From Geomonas edaphica (lineage in GTDB: Bacteria > Desulfobacterota > Desulfuromonadia > Geobacterales > Geobacteraceae): a stretch of DNA of 64,000 nt. This document shows, one piece after another, positions 50,943-60,061 of this stretch (the first letter of the stretch is position 1; every line of letters begins with the position of its first letter). Under the pieces are notes generated by a model. That model was given only the letters and a program-made list of their open reading frames with translations, searched no databases and was not told where the DNA came from. The position numbers were made by a program, and so were the translations under genes. The stretch lies in assembly GCF_004917075.1 (NCBI RefSeq), contig NZ_SSYB01000001.1:1223478-1287477 (forward strand). Direction: 5' to 3'.

Positions 50943-51236
50943 TTGCAACTGTCACTACCCGGTGGCCGCCTAAGCCCCGGCGCAAGTCTCTACGTGCGTC
51001 TGGACAAGCCCTTGAGCTGTCAGTGCCGGACCGTGGAGAACGTACCGTTTCTGGGAACCAACGGGAGCTGCACCGGCAACGATGGAGGCATTATGTCCAG
51101 CTCCGCGCTCTGGACCTGGGATTTCCAAGCCAACGCGTACTGTATTCCCTTGCCCGGTTTGGAATACGCACAGGCAGCATGCGCCCCGTTTAGCTCCGAT
51201 ACGCGGACGGAAGGAGGTGAAGGTACATCCCGCTAG
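50943..51236 (+). CDS. Possible small Cys-containing protein or 3' gene remnant
   Basis: A 97-codon frame from TTG with strongly G/C-biased third positions and five Cys (LSCQCRT, GSCTG, AYCIP, AACAP). The composition looks like a secreted Gly/Ser/Pro-rich domain, but there is no signal peptide or ribosome site and a stop (TAA) lies just upstream, so it is probably the end of a broken gene. It lies between the riboswitch and the large secreted protein. The family is not recognised. Confidence 0.35.
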   Translation: MQLSLPGGRLSPGASLYVRLDKPLSCQCRTVENVPFLGTNGSCTGNDGGIMSSSALWTWDFQANAYCIPLPGLEYAQAACAPFSSDTRTEGGEGTSR

Positions 51237-51308
51237 AAACGGGTTATGGTGACGTCACCGGAGGGGAAAGGGAAACGGGAAAGAGTAGTGCCAAGAAAGG
51301 GGGATACG

Positions 51309-54300
51309 ATGAGACTGCCGAATCGGACGGAAGGAAGAAAGCCTATTGGCACCGGAAACGTGACATCGGTAGAGCATGGCTTCGCTCCCATGGCGGCAAA
51401 GCCCATGTTGCGCAACCTGCTGGCCATGCTTCTTTGTGTTTCCATGCTCCTGCTGGCGGTCGTGCAGGCATGGGGGTCTCCGGGGCGGATGGTCCTGGTA
51501 AACGGAAAACTCCATCGGATATTGAGGAACGCTTACTCCAACAATGAACTGAGATACGCCAGGGGGCACGCCGACGGGGACTGGAAGTTCGACTCCGAGA
51601 GCATAACCCTGCCGGCGTTCACCACGCCCTGGCCGAGCCGCACCTGGATCCCCAAGTACGGAACCAATGCGGATGCCGTTGAGACGTTTGCCGCCGAGGG
51701 ACTGGCCGTCTTCGATAACAAGATCTTCGTCGCCTTTACGGCCGACGCCGACGGCTCGAATCACAGTGCGGGGATGGACGCCTACGTTGCCGCCTTTGAT
51801 CTGACGCCGACCACCGACGCCCCGGACGGTCACTGGCTCCTGTTTCCCGGCGGCAAGGGTGGCGGCAACACGGAGGTAGTACAGTACAACAAGGTGGCCA
51901 TCGGCTCGGCCCGCGTCGACACCCCGGCCAAGGGGTGGGGCTCGGGGGCGGCGATCACCGTGTGCGACAACCAGCTTTATCTCTTCACCAATAGCGGGGT
52001 CTATACCAGCGGCGACGGCACATCCTGGACCTATCACGCCGTCCCGTTCACCACCAACGCCCAGCACGAGCCGCTGGACGCGGTGACGCTCAACACGCCT
52101 GACGGCCAGAGAATCCTTGTGGCCTACGGTTACATATCCGGCCAGCACTACTATTACGATCACCTGGACGCGGTGGATTGGAACGGGAAATTCGGCTCGC
52201 AATCCCAGTCCAAGATTCACAACGGCTCCAATGACGGCGGCCTGTACGACCCCAGCGGGCACTGGAGAGGACGGGTATCGCTGTCGGTTGGAACCAAGGC
52301 GAAAGGGAACGCAGGGGACAACGAGGATCTGGCAGCCGGTGCACTCGCCCCCGCGGTACAGCTCTTCGGACAATCAGGGGAGCAGTTCACCGCTTCCAAC
52401 CACAACCCGGCGCGTCATGCGGAGTACGTTTATACCTCCATCGACGGCGGCTGGGGGACCTGGACCTGGGACAGCACGCGGGTCAAGTACTTCGACCACG
52501 TAAATCCCAGCCTCATGGTCTATCCCTGGTCAGAGTTCAAGTGCAATTCCAGCTATCCCGACAGGCAGGCGGTAAGACAATATATCGCTCTCCTTGGAGG
52601 TTATAACTGGTGGATCACCGAGACTCCCTTCGCGTTTGGTTCCGATTTCCTGGTCCCACAGCACATCGACGCCGTTCCGGCCTGTACCTTCGTCGATACC
52701 GACGGCAAAACGAAGCCCACGCCTCCTCCCGCCGGGATCGAAAACGTCACGGAAAGCATCAGCAAGAAGTACTGGACCCTCGTCGGGGTGATTCTGGGCT
52801 CGCCCCCCTTCAGCCGCCAGGGGCTACCGGAAGGGAGCAACCTCATCGGCGAGCTCTCCGGGGTGGACTTCAACAGGAGCACGACGAACACCACTGAAAC
52901 CACGACGGTAATGGAGAATACGGCATCGGTATCGGTCGGCAGGAAGATAACGGTGGGGCTTCTCGATATGTTGCATTTCAGCAGGAGCTTCGATGCAACC
53001 TACAAGCACACATGGGAGAAGGAGTCTGGAACCAAGTCGAGCGTGACGGTCGCAATTTCGGACGAACTGGGAACCGGAAAGCAGAATTACAACGTGATCG
53101 GCACCCGCGGCTGGGCGCTCTTCAGCGCACCCCACGTGTACGTGCAGAACTCGACGTTGTATGCCTACGATTACCGGACCGACGCCTCCATCGGGGGTAC
53201 GGCGCTGATCGACCAGGGCACGGGCTACCAGATGGACCTGCAGACCATTTCCACCAAGGGCCGCCCGGACTACGTGCTGGAGGACTTTGATCTGCGGGAT
53301 CCGGTCTCCAAAACCGCGGAGTACCCGGAGGGCACCAAACCGTGGTTCAAGGGGATGGGTTCTTTCAACTACGGCGACGTGTACGACAACGCCGCGAACC
53401 TCGATTACTGGATGGCGCCAAAAAATCTCGCCAACGGCGAAATCCTGAACTGGCAGAACGATGCCCGTTGGGAAACGAGGGCGGGGGACGGAGGCACGAC
53501 GTGGTATCCGTGTAAATCCACGACTTCCACTTGCACCACCGACGTACTGGCCACCAGTTCCAGCAAAAGGACGATCGGCTACACCCTGGCCACGGAGAGC
53601 ATGACCGGTTCGGGACACACCAACGAGATCCAGGTGAATGCCGGCATGAGCATGGGGGGGCAAGTCGGACTCAAGGGCTTCTCGATAGGGGCTGAGAACA
53701 ACATCTCGGTCGGCTACGACGGGAGGTTCAGCTGGAACACCAAGACCACCACGGGGATCGGAACGACATTGGCGGCGTACGCCACGACCCCCGCCTGCTC
53801 GGACAGGAAGTGCTTTGACCGCATGAGGATCCGGACCTACTGGCTGCACCCGGTAGCAAGCGCTGCCGCGGAAGGCAAGGTCCCATGGGTTCCTACCGCC
53901 TACAGCAGCCAGTTGCCGTGGTGCCTCACCTGGAGAATCAGCATGGCTTGCCGTGTCGGCGAATACTGCGATGACGACGCCATCAGCATGGCGCTCTCCG
54001 CTCCCAATTCGTTCGGCGGCGGGATCAGCGGCACGGCCCTCCCTCCTGCCCGTGCGTTCGGCCGCATCGTCAACGGCACCGGCGGCAGCGATGGTGGCGC
54101 ACCCTACAGCCACTATGTTGTCCAAGCCGGTCGCCTGGCTTGGACAGACGAGGATGGAAGGGAGCGGCGCATTCCTATGACTGCGGAACTCTTCGATCCC
54201 GCCAAAGGCGTCACCATCGAGGTCGCCAGCGGCTCGTGGTCCTCATCCGGGAATGGGTCCTGGCACCGCAGCGGGAAAGTCTGGAAGTTCCAAAGCAACC

Positions 54301-54914
54301 CCGGCGCGAAACCCAGCGTTAGTCTTAGCCTTGATTTCGGCTCGGCCACCTATGACCTCGCCATCGACAAGGCCGATTTCAACGGTCGCCTGCTGGCGGG
54401 CGTCACGCAAGCCAGGCTGGTGCTCGGAGTGAATCAACTGTACACCTTCTACACCGTCTTAAACCACGACATCAATCTCAGTTGGCGGTGGAACAAACCG
54501 GCCCCGGACGACCTCCGGGCGCATGTGACATCCTTTGAGGGGCGTTACGACAGCACCAACCAATCGGGGAAAATGTCGCTTGCCGGCACCTTGCCCGCCG
54601 TATTGCCTGACTTCGGCGACGTCGAAATCAACGTGAACGACCATCCGCTCGTCGTTCGGCTGATCACCATGGATGGGTTCCAGGAAGCCTTCGAAACCGG
54701 CGGGGTTTTCAAGTATGCGAAGGAAGGGGTGATCCTGGAGATAGATTTCGGGAAAAGGACATGGTCCGCGACCTTCAACGAGAAAGGGTTCCATAACCTT
54801 CTTGCGCCGCGGTGGGGTACGGTACGCGCGCGGTTCGTCGTGGGTGGCGTTCCCTGGCTGACGGAGGACGGTGCCGTCGTGGACTACAGCGCGCTCTTGG
54901 AGCTCCGCCACTAG
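51309..54914 (+). CDS. Large secreted protein with Ser/Thr-rich beta segments (aerolysin-like by inspection)
   Basis: 1201 residues. A long basic N-region is followed by a signal-type hydrophobic core (about 33-53, LRNLLAMLLCVSMLLLAVVQA). The region to about 490 has propeller- or lectin-like repeats (GLAVFDNKIFVAFTADADG, GAAITVCDNQLYLFTNSGVY, GQRILVAYGYISG). Around 520-600 comes RSTTNTTETTTVMENTASVS then alternating polar strands, and around 750-830 TIGYTLATESMTGSGHTNEI then more. These Ser/Thr-rich alternating strands resemble the membrane-inserting region of ETX/MTX2 or aerolysin pore formers. No family is certain. AGGGGG precedes the ATG; the riboswitch upstream may control it. An ATG at 51390 or 51405 would give a more normal signal peptide. 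Confidence 0.65.
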   Translation: MRLPNRTEGRKPIGTGNVTSVEHGFAPMAAKPMLRNLLAMLLCVSMLLLAVVQAWGSPGRMVLVNGKLHRILRNAYSNNELRYARGHADGDWKFDSESITLPAFTTPWPSRTWIPKYGTNADAVETFAAEGLAVFDNKIFVAFTADADGSNHSAGMDAYVAAFDLTPTTDAPDGHWLLFPGGKGGGNTEVVQYNKVAIGSARVDTPAKGWGSGAAITVCDNQLYLFTNSGVYTSGDGTSWTYHAVPFTTNAQHEPLDAVTLNTPDGQRILVAYGYISGQHYYYDHLDAVDWNGKFGSQSQSKIHNGSNDGGLYDPSGHWRGRVSLSVGTKAKGNAGDNEDLAAGALAPAVQLFGQSGEQFTASNHNPARHAEYVYTSIDGGWGTWTWDSTRVKYFDHVNPSLMVYPWSEFKCNSSYPDRQAVRQYIALLGGYNWWITETPFAFGSDFLVPQHIDAVPACTFVDTDGKTKPTPPPAGIENVTESISKKYWTLVGVILGSPPFSRQGLPEGSNLIGELSGVDFNRSTTNTTETTTVMENTASVSVGRKITVGLLDMLHFSRSFDATYKHTWEKESGTKSSVTVAISDELGTGKQNYNVIGTRGWALFSAPHVYVQNSTLYAYDYRTDASIGGTALIDQGTGYQMDLQTISTKGRPDYVLEDFDLRDPVSKTAEYPEGTKPWFKGMGSFNYGDVYDNAANLDYWMAPKNLANGEILNWQNDARWETRAGDGGTTWYPCKSTTSTCTTDVLATSSSKRTIGYTLATESMTGSGHTNEIQVNAGMSMGGQVGLKGFSIGAENNISVGYDGRFSWNTKTTTGIGTTLAAYATTPACSDRKCFDRMRIRTYWLHPVASAAAEGKVPWVPTAYSSQLPWCLTWRISMACRVGEYCDDDAISMALSAPNSFGGGISGTALPPARAFGRIVNGTGGSDGGAPYSHYVVQAGRLAWTDEDGRERRIPMTAELFDPAKGVTIEVASGSWSSSGNGSWHRSGKVWKFQSNPGAKPSVSLSLDFGSATYDLAIDKADFNGRLLAGVTQARLVLGVNQLYTFYTVLNHDINLSWRWNKPAPDDLRAHVTSFEGRYDSTNQSGKMSLAGTLPAVLPDFGDVEINVNDHPLVVRLITMDGFQEAFETGGVFKYAKEGVILEIDFGKRTWSATFNEKGFHNLLAPRWGTVRARFVVGGVPWLTEDGAVVDYSALLELRH

Positions 54915-54926
54915 GTGATCCGATCA

Positions 54927-54959
54927 GGAGGGGAGAGCCACCTGAACGTTCTCCCCTCC
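54927..54959 (+). terminator. Hairpin after the large secreted protein
   Basis: GGAGGGGAGA and TCTCCCCTCC form a perfect 10-bp stem with a 13-base loop, 13 bases after the stop. There is no T-run. Confidence 0.55.
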
Positions 54960-55145
54960 GGACTCGGTAAGGCACAGCCTCGCATCACTAGTCATACGGC
55001 AATTTCGCAGGGGAATCGACCATTACAGGATCAATTCAACAAAGAGAGGGGGCGACCGTCATATCCGAAGGGAAACCTCGAAAACCGGTGCACAAATCGA
55101 CCAACTAGCCGCGCCAATTGTTAATTTGGATACCAAATCTACACA

Positions 55146-55371
55146 TTAAGGGGTCAAAGTGACAAATCAGGGGCCAAAGTGACAAATTAGGGGTCAAAGT
55201 GACAGACTAGAGGGGTCAAAGTGACAAATTAGAGGAGTCAAAGTGCAGATTAGAGGGCAAAGTGACAAATTAGAGGAGTCAAAGTGCAGATTAGAGGGCA
55301 AAGTGACAAATTAGAGGAGTCAAAGTGCAGATTAGAGGGCAAAGTGACAGATTAGAGGGTCAAGTGATTCA
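55146..55371. repeat. Tandem array of eleven 20-21-bp units
   Basis: Units of the form TTAGAGGGGTCAAAGTGACA, about eleven in a row. Units 5-10 form three near-identical copies of a 41-base dimer (TTAGAGGAGTCAAAGTGCAGA plus TTAGAGGGCAAAGTGACAAA). Unlike CRISPR there are no unique spacers. No gene overlaps it. The interval 54960-55145 before it shows nothing I can name. Confidence 0.85.
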
Positions 55372-55387
55372 TTCGGGTGCTGATGCG

Positions 55388-55420
55388 CCCCCTCACCCCG
55401 GGTAAGTGCGGATGAGGGGG
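55388..55420 (-). terminator. Hairpin after the 203-residue protein gene
   Basis: CCCCCTCA and TGAGGGGG form an 8-bp stem just after the stop of the minus-strand gene. No T-run. Confidence 0.45.
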
Positions 55421-55432
55421 TAGAACTGTGGA

Positions 55433-56044
55433 TTAAGGGTCAAGTTGAGACAGCTTAGACCAGGGTCCGAATTCATTAGCCCCACGGACTGCCCGCATCT
55501 TCAAATAGTTCGTCTTGGAGCGGTCCACGCCCGGCACCTCGATTCCTCTGCATCTATGGGAAGCGGTAAGCAGTCTCCAGTTTGCTTCGACCTTCGGGTC
55601 TCCGTCGCACCCCCAGATCTGGTATCCCTTTGCGGTCGCCACCTTGGTGGCCGAAGCAATAAGGTGACCGGTCTTCCGGTCGTAGGACAAGTCGAAGTCT
55701 TTTGGCGCAATGAGGTGGAGCTGAGCAGAGGGTGTGCTCGTGTGTGCGGAACCCAAAGACTCCAAAATTGTCGGGTCTTTGACGGCCAACAATTTCGCCA
55801 CTCCGAAAAGGATCGTCATCTCCTGCTCGACAGCCTTCCTAATGGCATCGCACTCCTTCTGTTTCTCTGGATCGCCCTTCAATGATGCAGCGAAACTGGC
55901 CTCCAAACGTTCGTGGTTCTCCGCATATCTTTCCCTCGGCGAGAAGAGGGACATAAGGTACGCCCACTTATCCGGGGGCAACGCCTCCAGCGTCGCTGCG
56001 GATTTAATGATCAACTCGTGATTGCTCAAGTCGTTGAACGGCAT
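55433..56044 (-). CDS. Hypothetical protein with possible C-terminal fibronectin-III-like end
   Basis: 203 residues, no signal peptide. The N-terminal two-thirds is helical and charged (ELIIKSAATLEALPPDKWAY, then EKQKECDAIRKAVEQEMTIL). The C-terminal third (about 110-203) is beta-rich and ends in NYLKMRAVRGANEFGPWSKL, which resembles the last strands of a fibronectin-III module. AAGGAGGT lies eight bases before the ATG, an almost ideal ribosome site, so I think it is real. It lies between a tandem repeat array and tRNA-fMet. Family not recognised. Confidence 0.65.
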   Translation of the reverse strand: MPFNDLSNHELIIKSAATLEALPPDKWAYLMSLFSPRERYAENHERLEASFAASLKGDPEKQKECDAIRKAVEQEMTILFGVAKLLAVKDPTILESLGSAHTSTPSAQLHLIAPKDFDLSYDRKTGHLIASATKVATAKGYQIWGCDGDPKVEANWRLLTASHRCRGIEVPGVDRSKTNYLKMRAVRGANEFGPWSKLSQLDP

Positions 56045-56311
56045 AGCGCTAGACCTCCTTTGAGTTTGATTGGAGAAATCTTATCTAGTTTCCAAAAGAT
56101 GGCAAGGGCACAGGCGATAACCATTTTCCTGCCGGTTCGTGTCCGCTTCGCTCGGGTCGCAGCCGGCGTTGTTGACAGGTCGCCGGGGGACACTGCTGAT
56201 ATTATGAGATTTAAAGTTGTTGAGTGATCCGGAGGAAGGAGATTCAGCGGAATGGACGGAATTAAATAAAAAAGGCACTCAGCTGAAAAAGCCAAGTGCC
56301 TTGTTGTGTTT

Positions 56312-56388
<77 letters not shown>

Positions 56389-56496
56389 TCATGAACAACT
56401 CGACCTTTATACAGTACCCGCCAGCTCAAGTCAATGTTTACATTGCCTGATCTTCTTTTTTCCTTGCTGGGAAGATGAAGTTGCCAACACGGCTGC

Positions 56497-56521
56497 GGGC
56501 GAATGATTATTCGCCCCTACG
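56497..56521. repeat. Palindromic intergenic repeat, copy 1
   Basis: GGGCGAATGATTATTCGCCC followed by CTACG, nearly identical to the copy at 57458-57482. It lies just after the rlmB stop. Confidence 0.75.
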
Positions 56522-56535
56522 AGCCCTTCGCTTAA

Positions 56536-57282
56536 TTACTTCTTTACTATAAGTCTTTGGCGAACGACTTCGAACAGGAAGATCCCGCCGGCGACGGATG
56601 CGTTCAGGGAGTTAACACCTCCCTGAAGCGGTATGCTCACCACTTCGTCACACCCCTTCCGGACCAGCGGACGGATCCCCTCCCCTTCCCCACCGATGAC
56701 GAGGGTCACTCGGCCGGTGAAGTCCTGCTGGTATAGAGTGCTCCTGGCGGAACCGTCGGCTCCGTAGATCCAGAAGCCCGCTTTCTTCAGACTCTCGAGC
56801 GCTTGGGATATGTTGGTCACCTGCGCCACGGGAACGGTCTCGGTAGCGCCAGCGGAGGACTTCTCGACTACGGCGGTGACGCCTGCGGCGCGGTCCTTCG
56901 GGATCACGACGGCATGGGCGCCGGCGCAGGCAGCACTACGGATCAGGGCCCCCAGGTTATGCGGGTCCTGCACGCTGTCGAGTACCAGGATGAGCCCGTT
57001 CGGATTGCCTTCAAGTCCTTCAAGCACGTCGTCGAGATCGGCATAAGGAAACGGCTCGACCTTCAGGGCGACGCCCTGGTGGTGTTCGGTGCCGCATAGG
57101 CGGCTCAGATCGCCTTTTTCACGCTGGCGCACCGGGATCTTCTTTTCAGCGGCCAGTTTCAGGAGCTTCTCCAGGCGCTTGTCGGTGCTGGTGCCGGCTA
57201 CGAAAAGTTCGAAGATCTTGCGTGAGCCCCTGACGGCTTCCATGACCGGGTTCAGGCCATATATGATTTCTTCTTTTGACAT
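56536..57282 (-). CDS. rlmB: 23S rRNA (guanosine-2'-O-)-methyltransferase, TrmH/SpoU family
   Basis: 248 residues. N-terminal substrate-binding domain (about 1-78; IYGLNPVMEAVRGSRKIFEL) and SPOUT domain with the three family motifs: DPHNLGALIRSAACAGAHAV, VIGGEGEGIRPLVRKGCDEVVSIPL and NSLNASVAGGIFLFEV. It methylates the 2'-OH of a guanosine in 23S rRNA (G2251 in E. coli). GAGGGAACC precedes the ATG. The gene follows pyrF on the minus strand after a 210-base gap with a hairpin. Confidence 0.9.
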   Translation of the reverse strand: MSKEEIIYGLNPVMEAVRGSRKIFELFVAGTSTDKRLEKLLKLAAEKKIPVRQREKGDLSRLCGTEHHQGVALKVEPFPYADLDDVLEGLEGNPNGLILVLDSVQDPHNLGALIRSAACAGAHAVVIPKDRAAGVTAVVEKSSAGATETVPVAQVTNISQALESLKKAGFWIYGADGSARSTLYQQDFTGRVTLVIGGEGEGIRPLVRKGCDEVVSIPLQGGVNSLNASVAGGIFLFEVVRQRLIVKK

Positions 57283-57300
57283 GGTTCCCTCAAAATAGGT

Positions 57301-57329
57301 GGAGCTTCCTCACATAATGGGGAAGCTCC
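57301..57329. terminator. Hairpin between pyrF and rlmB
   Basis: GGAGCTTCC and GGAAGCTCC, a perfect 9-bp stem with an 11-base loop, in the gap before the rlmB start on the minus strand. Confidence 0.5.
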
Positions 57330-57392
57330 TTCTGTTCTTCTTCGCCGTCCCTCAAGGGAACGGTGGTTGTTGATTGTCTGTACAAGCCGCTT

Positions 57393-57482
57393 CGCGCCCC
57401 TCCCTGTCCCTCCCCCTCCGGGGGCGGGAACCTTTGAGCAGAGCGCCGATTGAGTTTGGGCGAATGATCATTCGCCCCTACG
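57393..57482. repeat. Intergenic repeat pair between pyrF and rlmB, including palindrome copy 2
   Basis: A pyrimidine-rich CCTCCCCCTCCGGGGGCGGG block (57393-57432) similar to the one at 58255, and the perfect palindrome GGGCGAATGATCATTCGCCC (57458-57477) followed by CTACG, as in copy 1. Confidence 0.7.
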
Positions 57483-57492
57483 GGTAAATCGG

Positions 57493-58215
57493 CTAGCCGG
57501 CTACGATCTCGTCGACGATCTTCTGGGCGGCTTCGGCAGGATTTTCGGCAGCGGCGATGGGACGGCCGATGACGAGGTAGTCGGAGCCTGCCTTGACCGC
57601 TTCGGCCGGGGTCATGATGCGCTTTTGGTCGTCGGCGGAGGCAAAGCTCGGACGGACGCCGGGGGTGACGACGAGGAAGTCCTTGCCGCAGGCTTCGCGG
57701 ATGAGCCCAACTTCCTGCGGGGAGGCGACGACACCGTCGACGCCTGCGCTCTTGGCAAGTTTGGCCAGTTTCACCACCATCTCGGGAACCGGGAGATCGA
57801 TGCCGATGCCGCGCAGGGTTTCCTCGTTGGAGGAGGTGAGCACGGTGATGGCGAGAACCTTCGGACGCGGCGTGCAACCGGAGAAGTTCTTGTCGAGGGT
57901 CTCCATGGTATTGTTCATCATCTCGTAACCGCCCATTGCGTGCACGTCGCAGAGCTGGACGCCCAAGTGGCCTGCTTCGAGGGCGGCCATGGCAACGGTG
58001 TTCGGGATATCGTGGTATTTCAGGTCGAGGAAGACCTCGCCGCCGCACTTCTGGATCATGCGGACCGCTGCGGGGCCGCAGGCGGTGTAAAGCTGCTTGC
58101 CGACCTTGAACATGCCGACGTGCTGGGAAAGGAGCTCGGCCCAGTACTGGACGTGACTGAATTCCTTGACGTCCATGGCAAAAATGATCTTCTTGATTGC
58201 TTCTTCTCTGGTCAT
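57493..58215 (-). CDS. pyrF: Orotidine 5'-phosphate decarboxylase
   Basis: 240 residues, TIM barrel. The catalytic Asp-x-Lys-x-x-Asp is intact in FLDLKYHDIPNTV (about 62-74), and the phosphate-binding end is VTPGVRPSFASADDQKRI and YLVIGRPIAAAENPAEAAQ. It makes UMP from orotidine monophosphate, the last step of pyrimidine synthesis. The start ATG follows AGAGAAG. It lies after proS on the same strand with a 93-base gap that holds a GC-rich repeat. Confidence 0.93.
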   Translation of the reverse strand: MTREEAIKKIIFAMDVKEFSHVQYWAELLSQHVGMFKVGKQLYTACGPAAVRMIQKCGGEVFLDLKYHDIPNTVAMAALEAGHLGVQLCDVHAMGGYEMMNNTMETLDKNFSGCTPRPKVLAITVLTSSNEETLRGIGIDLPVPEMVVKLAKLAKSAGVDGVVASPQEVGLIREACGKDFLVVTPGVRPSFASADDQKRIMTPAEAVKAGSDYLVIGRPIAAAENPAEAAQKIVDEIVAG

Positions 58216-58254
58216 CGATTTTATCCCTTAGACGATTTGGGCAGAGCTAGCCAC

Positions 58255-58291
58255 GCCCTCACCCCTACCCCTCTCCCGAAGGGCGAGGGGA
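58255..58291. repeat. GC-rich palindromic intergenic repeat
   Basis: CCCTCACCCCTACCCCTCTC followed by CCGAAGGGCGAGGGG, a type of dispersed repeat common in GC-rich bacterial genomes. It can pair as CCCTC..GAGGG between proS and pyrF. Confidence 0.6.
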
Positions 58292-58308
58292 TGTTATCTG
58301 TTTGAGTG

Positions 58309-60030
58309 TCAGACCTGCAACGCCTCTTTAACGGCTGCCTTCACCTTGGCTACGGCTTCGGCTATGGGCAGGATCTCCACTTCGCCGCTTCTTCTCTCTT
58401 TCAGCTCAACCTTGCCTTCTGCCAGCGTCTTGGCGCCAACCACAATCCTGAGCGGAATGCCGATCAGGTCGGCGTCCTTGAACTTGAAGCCGGGGCGCTC
58501 GTCGCGGTCGTCGAGCAGCACTTCCACGCCAGCTTCCAGGAGTTCGTTGTAGATCTGCTCGGACGCTGCCTTCACTTCGTCATCCTTCGCGGACAGCGCG
58601 GAGACGATGCAGTGGAAAGGTGCGATGGGGATCGGGAAGATGATGCCGTTCTCGTCATGGTTTTGTTCGATGCAGGCGGCGACGGTACGACCGATGCCGA
58701 TGCCGTAGCACCCCATGAAGATGATCTGTTCCTTGCCGTTGGCGTCGAGGAAGCTCGCGTTCAGGGCCTTGGAGTACTTGGTCCCGAGCTTGAAGACGTG
58801 GCCGACTTCGATGCCGCGCCAGATCTCGAGCTTGCCGCTGTCGCAGCGCGGGCAGGGGTCGCCGATCACGACGTTCCTGATGTCGACGTACCCTTCCACG
58901 CTGAAATCGCGCCCGATGTTGACGTTCTTCAGGTGCATATCGGCGGCGTTCGCGCCGGTGACGAAGTTGTGCATCCCCTCCAGCGAGAGGTCGGCTATCA
59001 CTTTCACCTTGCCGGCGAGGCCTACCGGTCCTGCGTAGCCGGTGGGAGCACCAGTCACCTTGAGGACGACGTCGTCCTCGGCCATTTCGATCTCGGCGGC
59101 GCCCAGGTGGTTCTTCAGCTTGATCTCGTTCAGGTCGTAGTCGCCGCGCAGCAGGGCAACCACCGGCTCGCCATCGGCGACGAGCACGAGGGTCTTCACC
59201 ACCTGGGTCGCGTTGACGCCGAGGAACGCGGAGACTTCCTCGATGCTCTTCTGCCCCGGAGTGGCGATGCGCTCCATGGGACGGGGATCGGCGTGTTCCG
59301 CTGCCGCGCTCTTCCTGGTCTCGGCCTTCTCCATGTTTGCCGCGTACTCACAGCAGGAACAGGAGACGATGGCGTCTTCACCGGAGTCGGCAAGCACCAT
59401 GAACTCGTGTGAGTAGTTGCCGCCGATGGTGCCGGTGTCGGCCTCGACGGCACGGAACCTAAGCCCGCAACGTTCGAAGATGCGGCGGTAGGCCTTGTAC
59501 ATCTTCTCGTAGGAAACGTCGGCACCCGCCTCGTTCACGTCGAAGGAGTACGCGTCCTTCATGATGAACTCGCGGCCGCGCATGAGGCCGAAGCGCGGGC
59601 GGATCTCGTCGCGGAACTTGCCCTGGATTTGGTACAGGTTAATGGGCATCTGCCGGTAGCTCCTGATCTCCTTGCGGATCAGGTCGGTGATGACCTCCTC
59701 GTGGGTCGGTCCCATGCAGAACTCGGCGTCCTTCCTGTCCTTGAAGCGCAGCAGTTCTTTGCCGTAGAAATCCCAGCGCCCGGATTCCTTCCAGAGCTCG
59801 GCCGGCTGCACGGCGGGCATGAGGAGCTCGATGGCCCCTGCCCGGTTCATCTCCTCGCGGACGATCTGCTCCACCTTGCGGATGGAGCGTAGCCCCAGCG
59901 GCAGGTAGTTGTAGATGCCGGCGGCGAGTTTCCTGATCATGCCGGCGCGCAGCATCAGCTTGTGGGAGATGACCTCCGCATCGGAAGGGGTTTCCTTAAC
60001 GGTAGGGATAAAGTACTGGGAGTAACGCAT
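58309..60030 (-). CDS. proS: Prolyl-tRNA synthetase (bacterial type)
   Basis: 573 residues, the usual bacterial length. Class II core with motif 2 [21 protein letters not shown], the editing (INS) domain inserted between about 225 and 405, motif 3 [10 protein letters not shown] near 445 and a C-terminal anticodon-binding domain (about 475-573). It charges tRNA-Pro, and the insertion domain edits mischarged Ala. It lies between ispG (31 bases upstream) and pyrF on the minus strand; the ribosome site is AGAGG. Confidence 0.95.
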   Translation of the reverse strand: MRYSQYFIPTVKETPSDAEVISHKLMLRAGMIRKLAAGIYNYLPLGLRSIRKVEQIVREEMNRAGAIELLMPAVQPAELWKESGRWDFYGKELLRFKDRKDAEFCMGPTHEEVITDLIRKEIRSYRQMPINLYQIQGKFRDEIRPRFGLMRGREFIMKDAYSFDVNEAGADVSYEKMYKAYRRIFERCGLRFRAVEADTGTIGGNYSHEFMVLADSGEDAIVSCSCCEYAANMEKAETRKSAAAEHADPRPMERIATPGQKSIEEVSAFLGVNATQVVKTLVLVADGEPVVALLRGDYDLNEIKLKNHLGAAEIEMAEDDVVLKVTGAPTGYAGPVGLAGKVKVIADLSLEGMHNFVTGANAADMHLKNVNIGRDFSVEGYVDIRNVVIGDPCPRCDSGKLEIWRGIEVGHVFKLGTKYSKALNASFLDANGKEQIIFMGCYGIGIGRTVAACIEQNHDENGIIFPIPIAPFHCIVSALSAKDDEVKAASEQIYNELLEAGVEVLLDDRDERPGFKFKDADLIGIPLRIVVGAKTLAEGKVELKERRSGEVEILPIAEAVAKVKAAVKEALQV

Positions 60031-60061
60031 AGTTCGACCTCTTTATGAATTTAAAAACGTT

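Noticed and set aside
55146-55371. CRISPR array
   Set aside because: The units are contiguous 20-21-mers without unique spacers and there are no cas genes in the window.
57290-58048. A 252-codon Arg-rich minus-strand frame over pyrF
   Set aside because: It is another frame of the same strand as pyrF and its composition (Arg, His, Pro runs) is that of a shadow.
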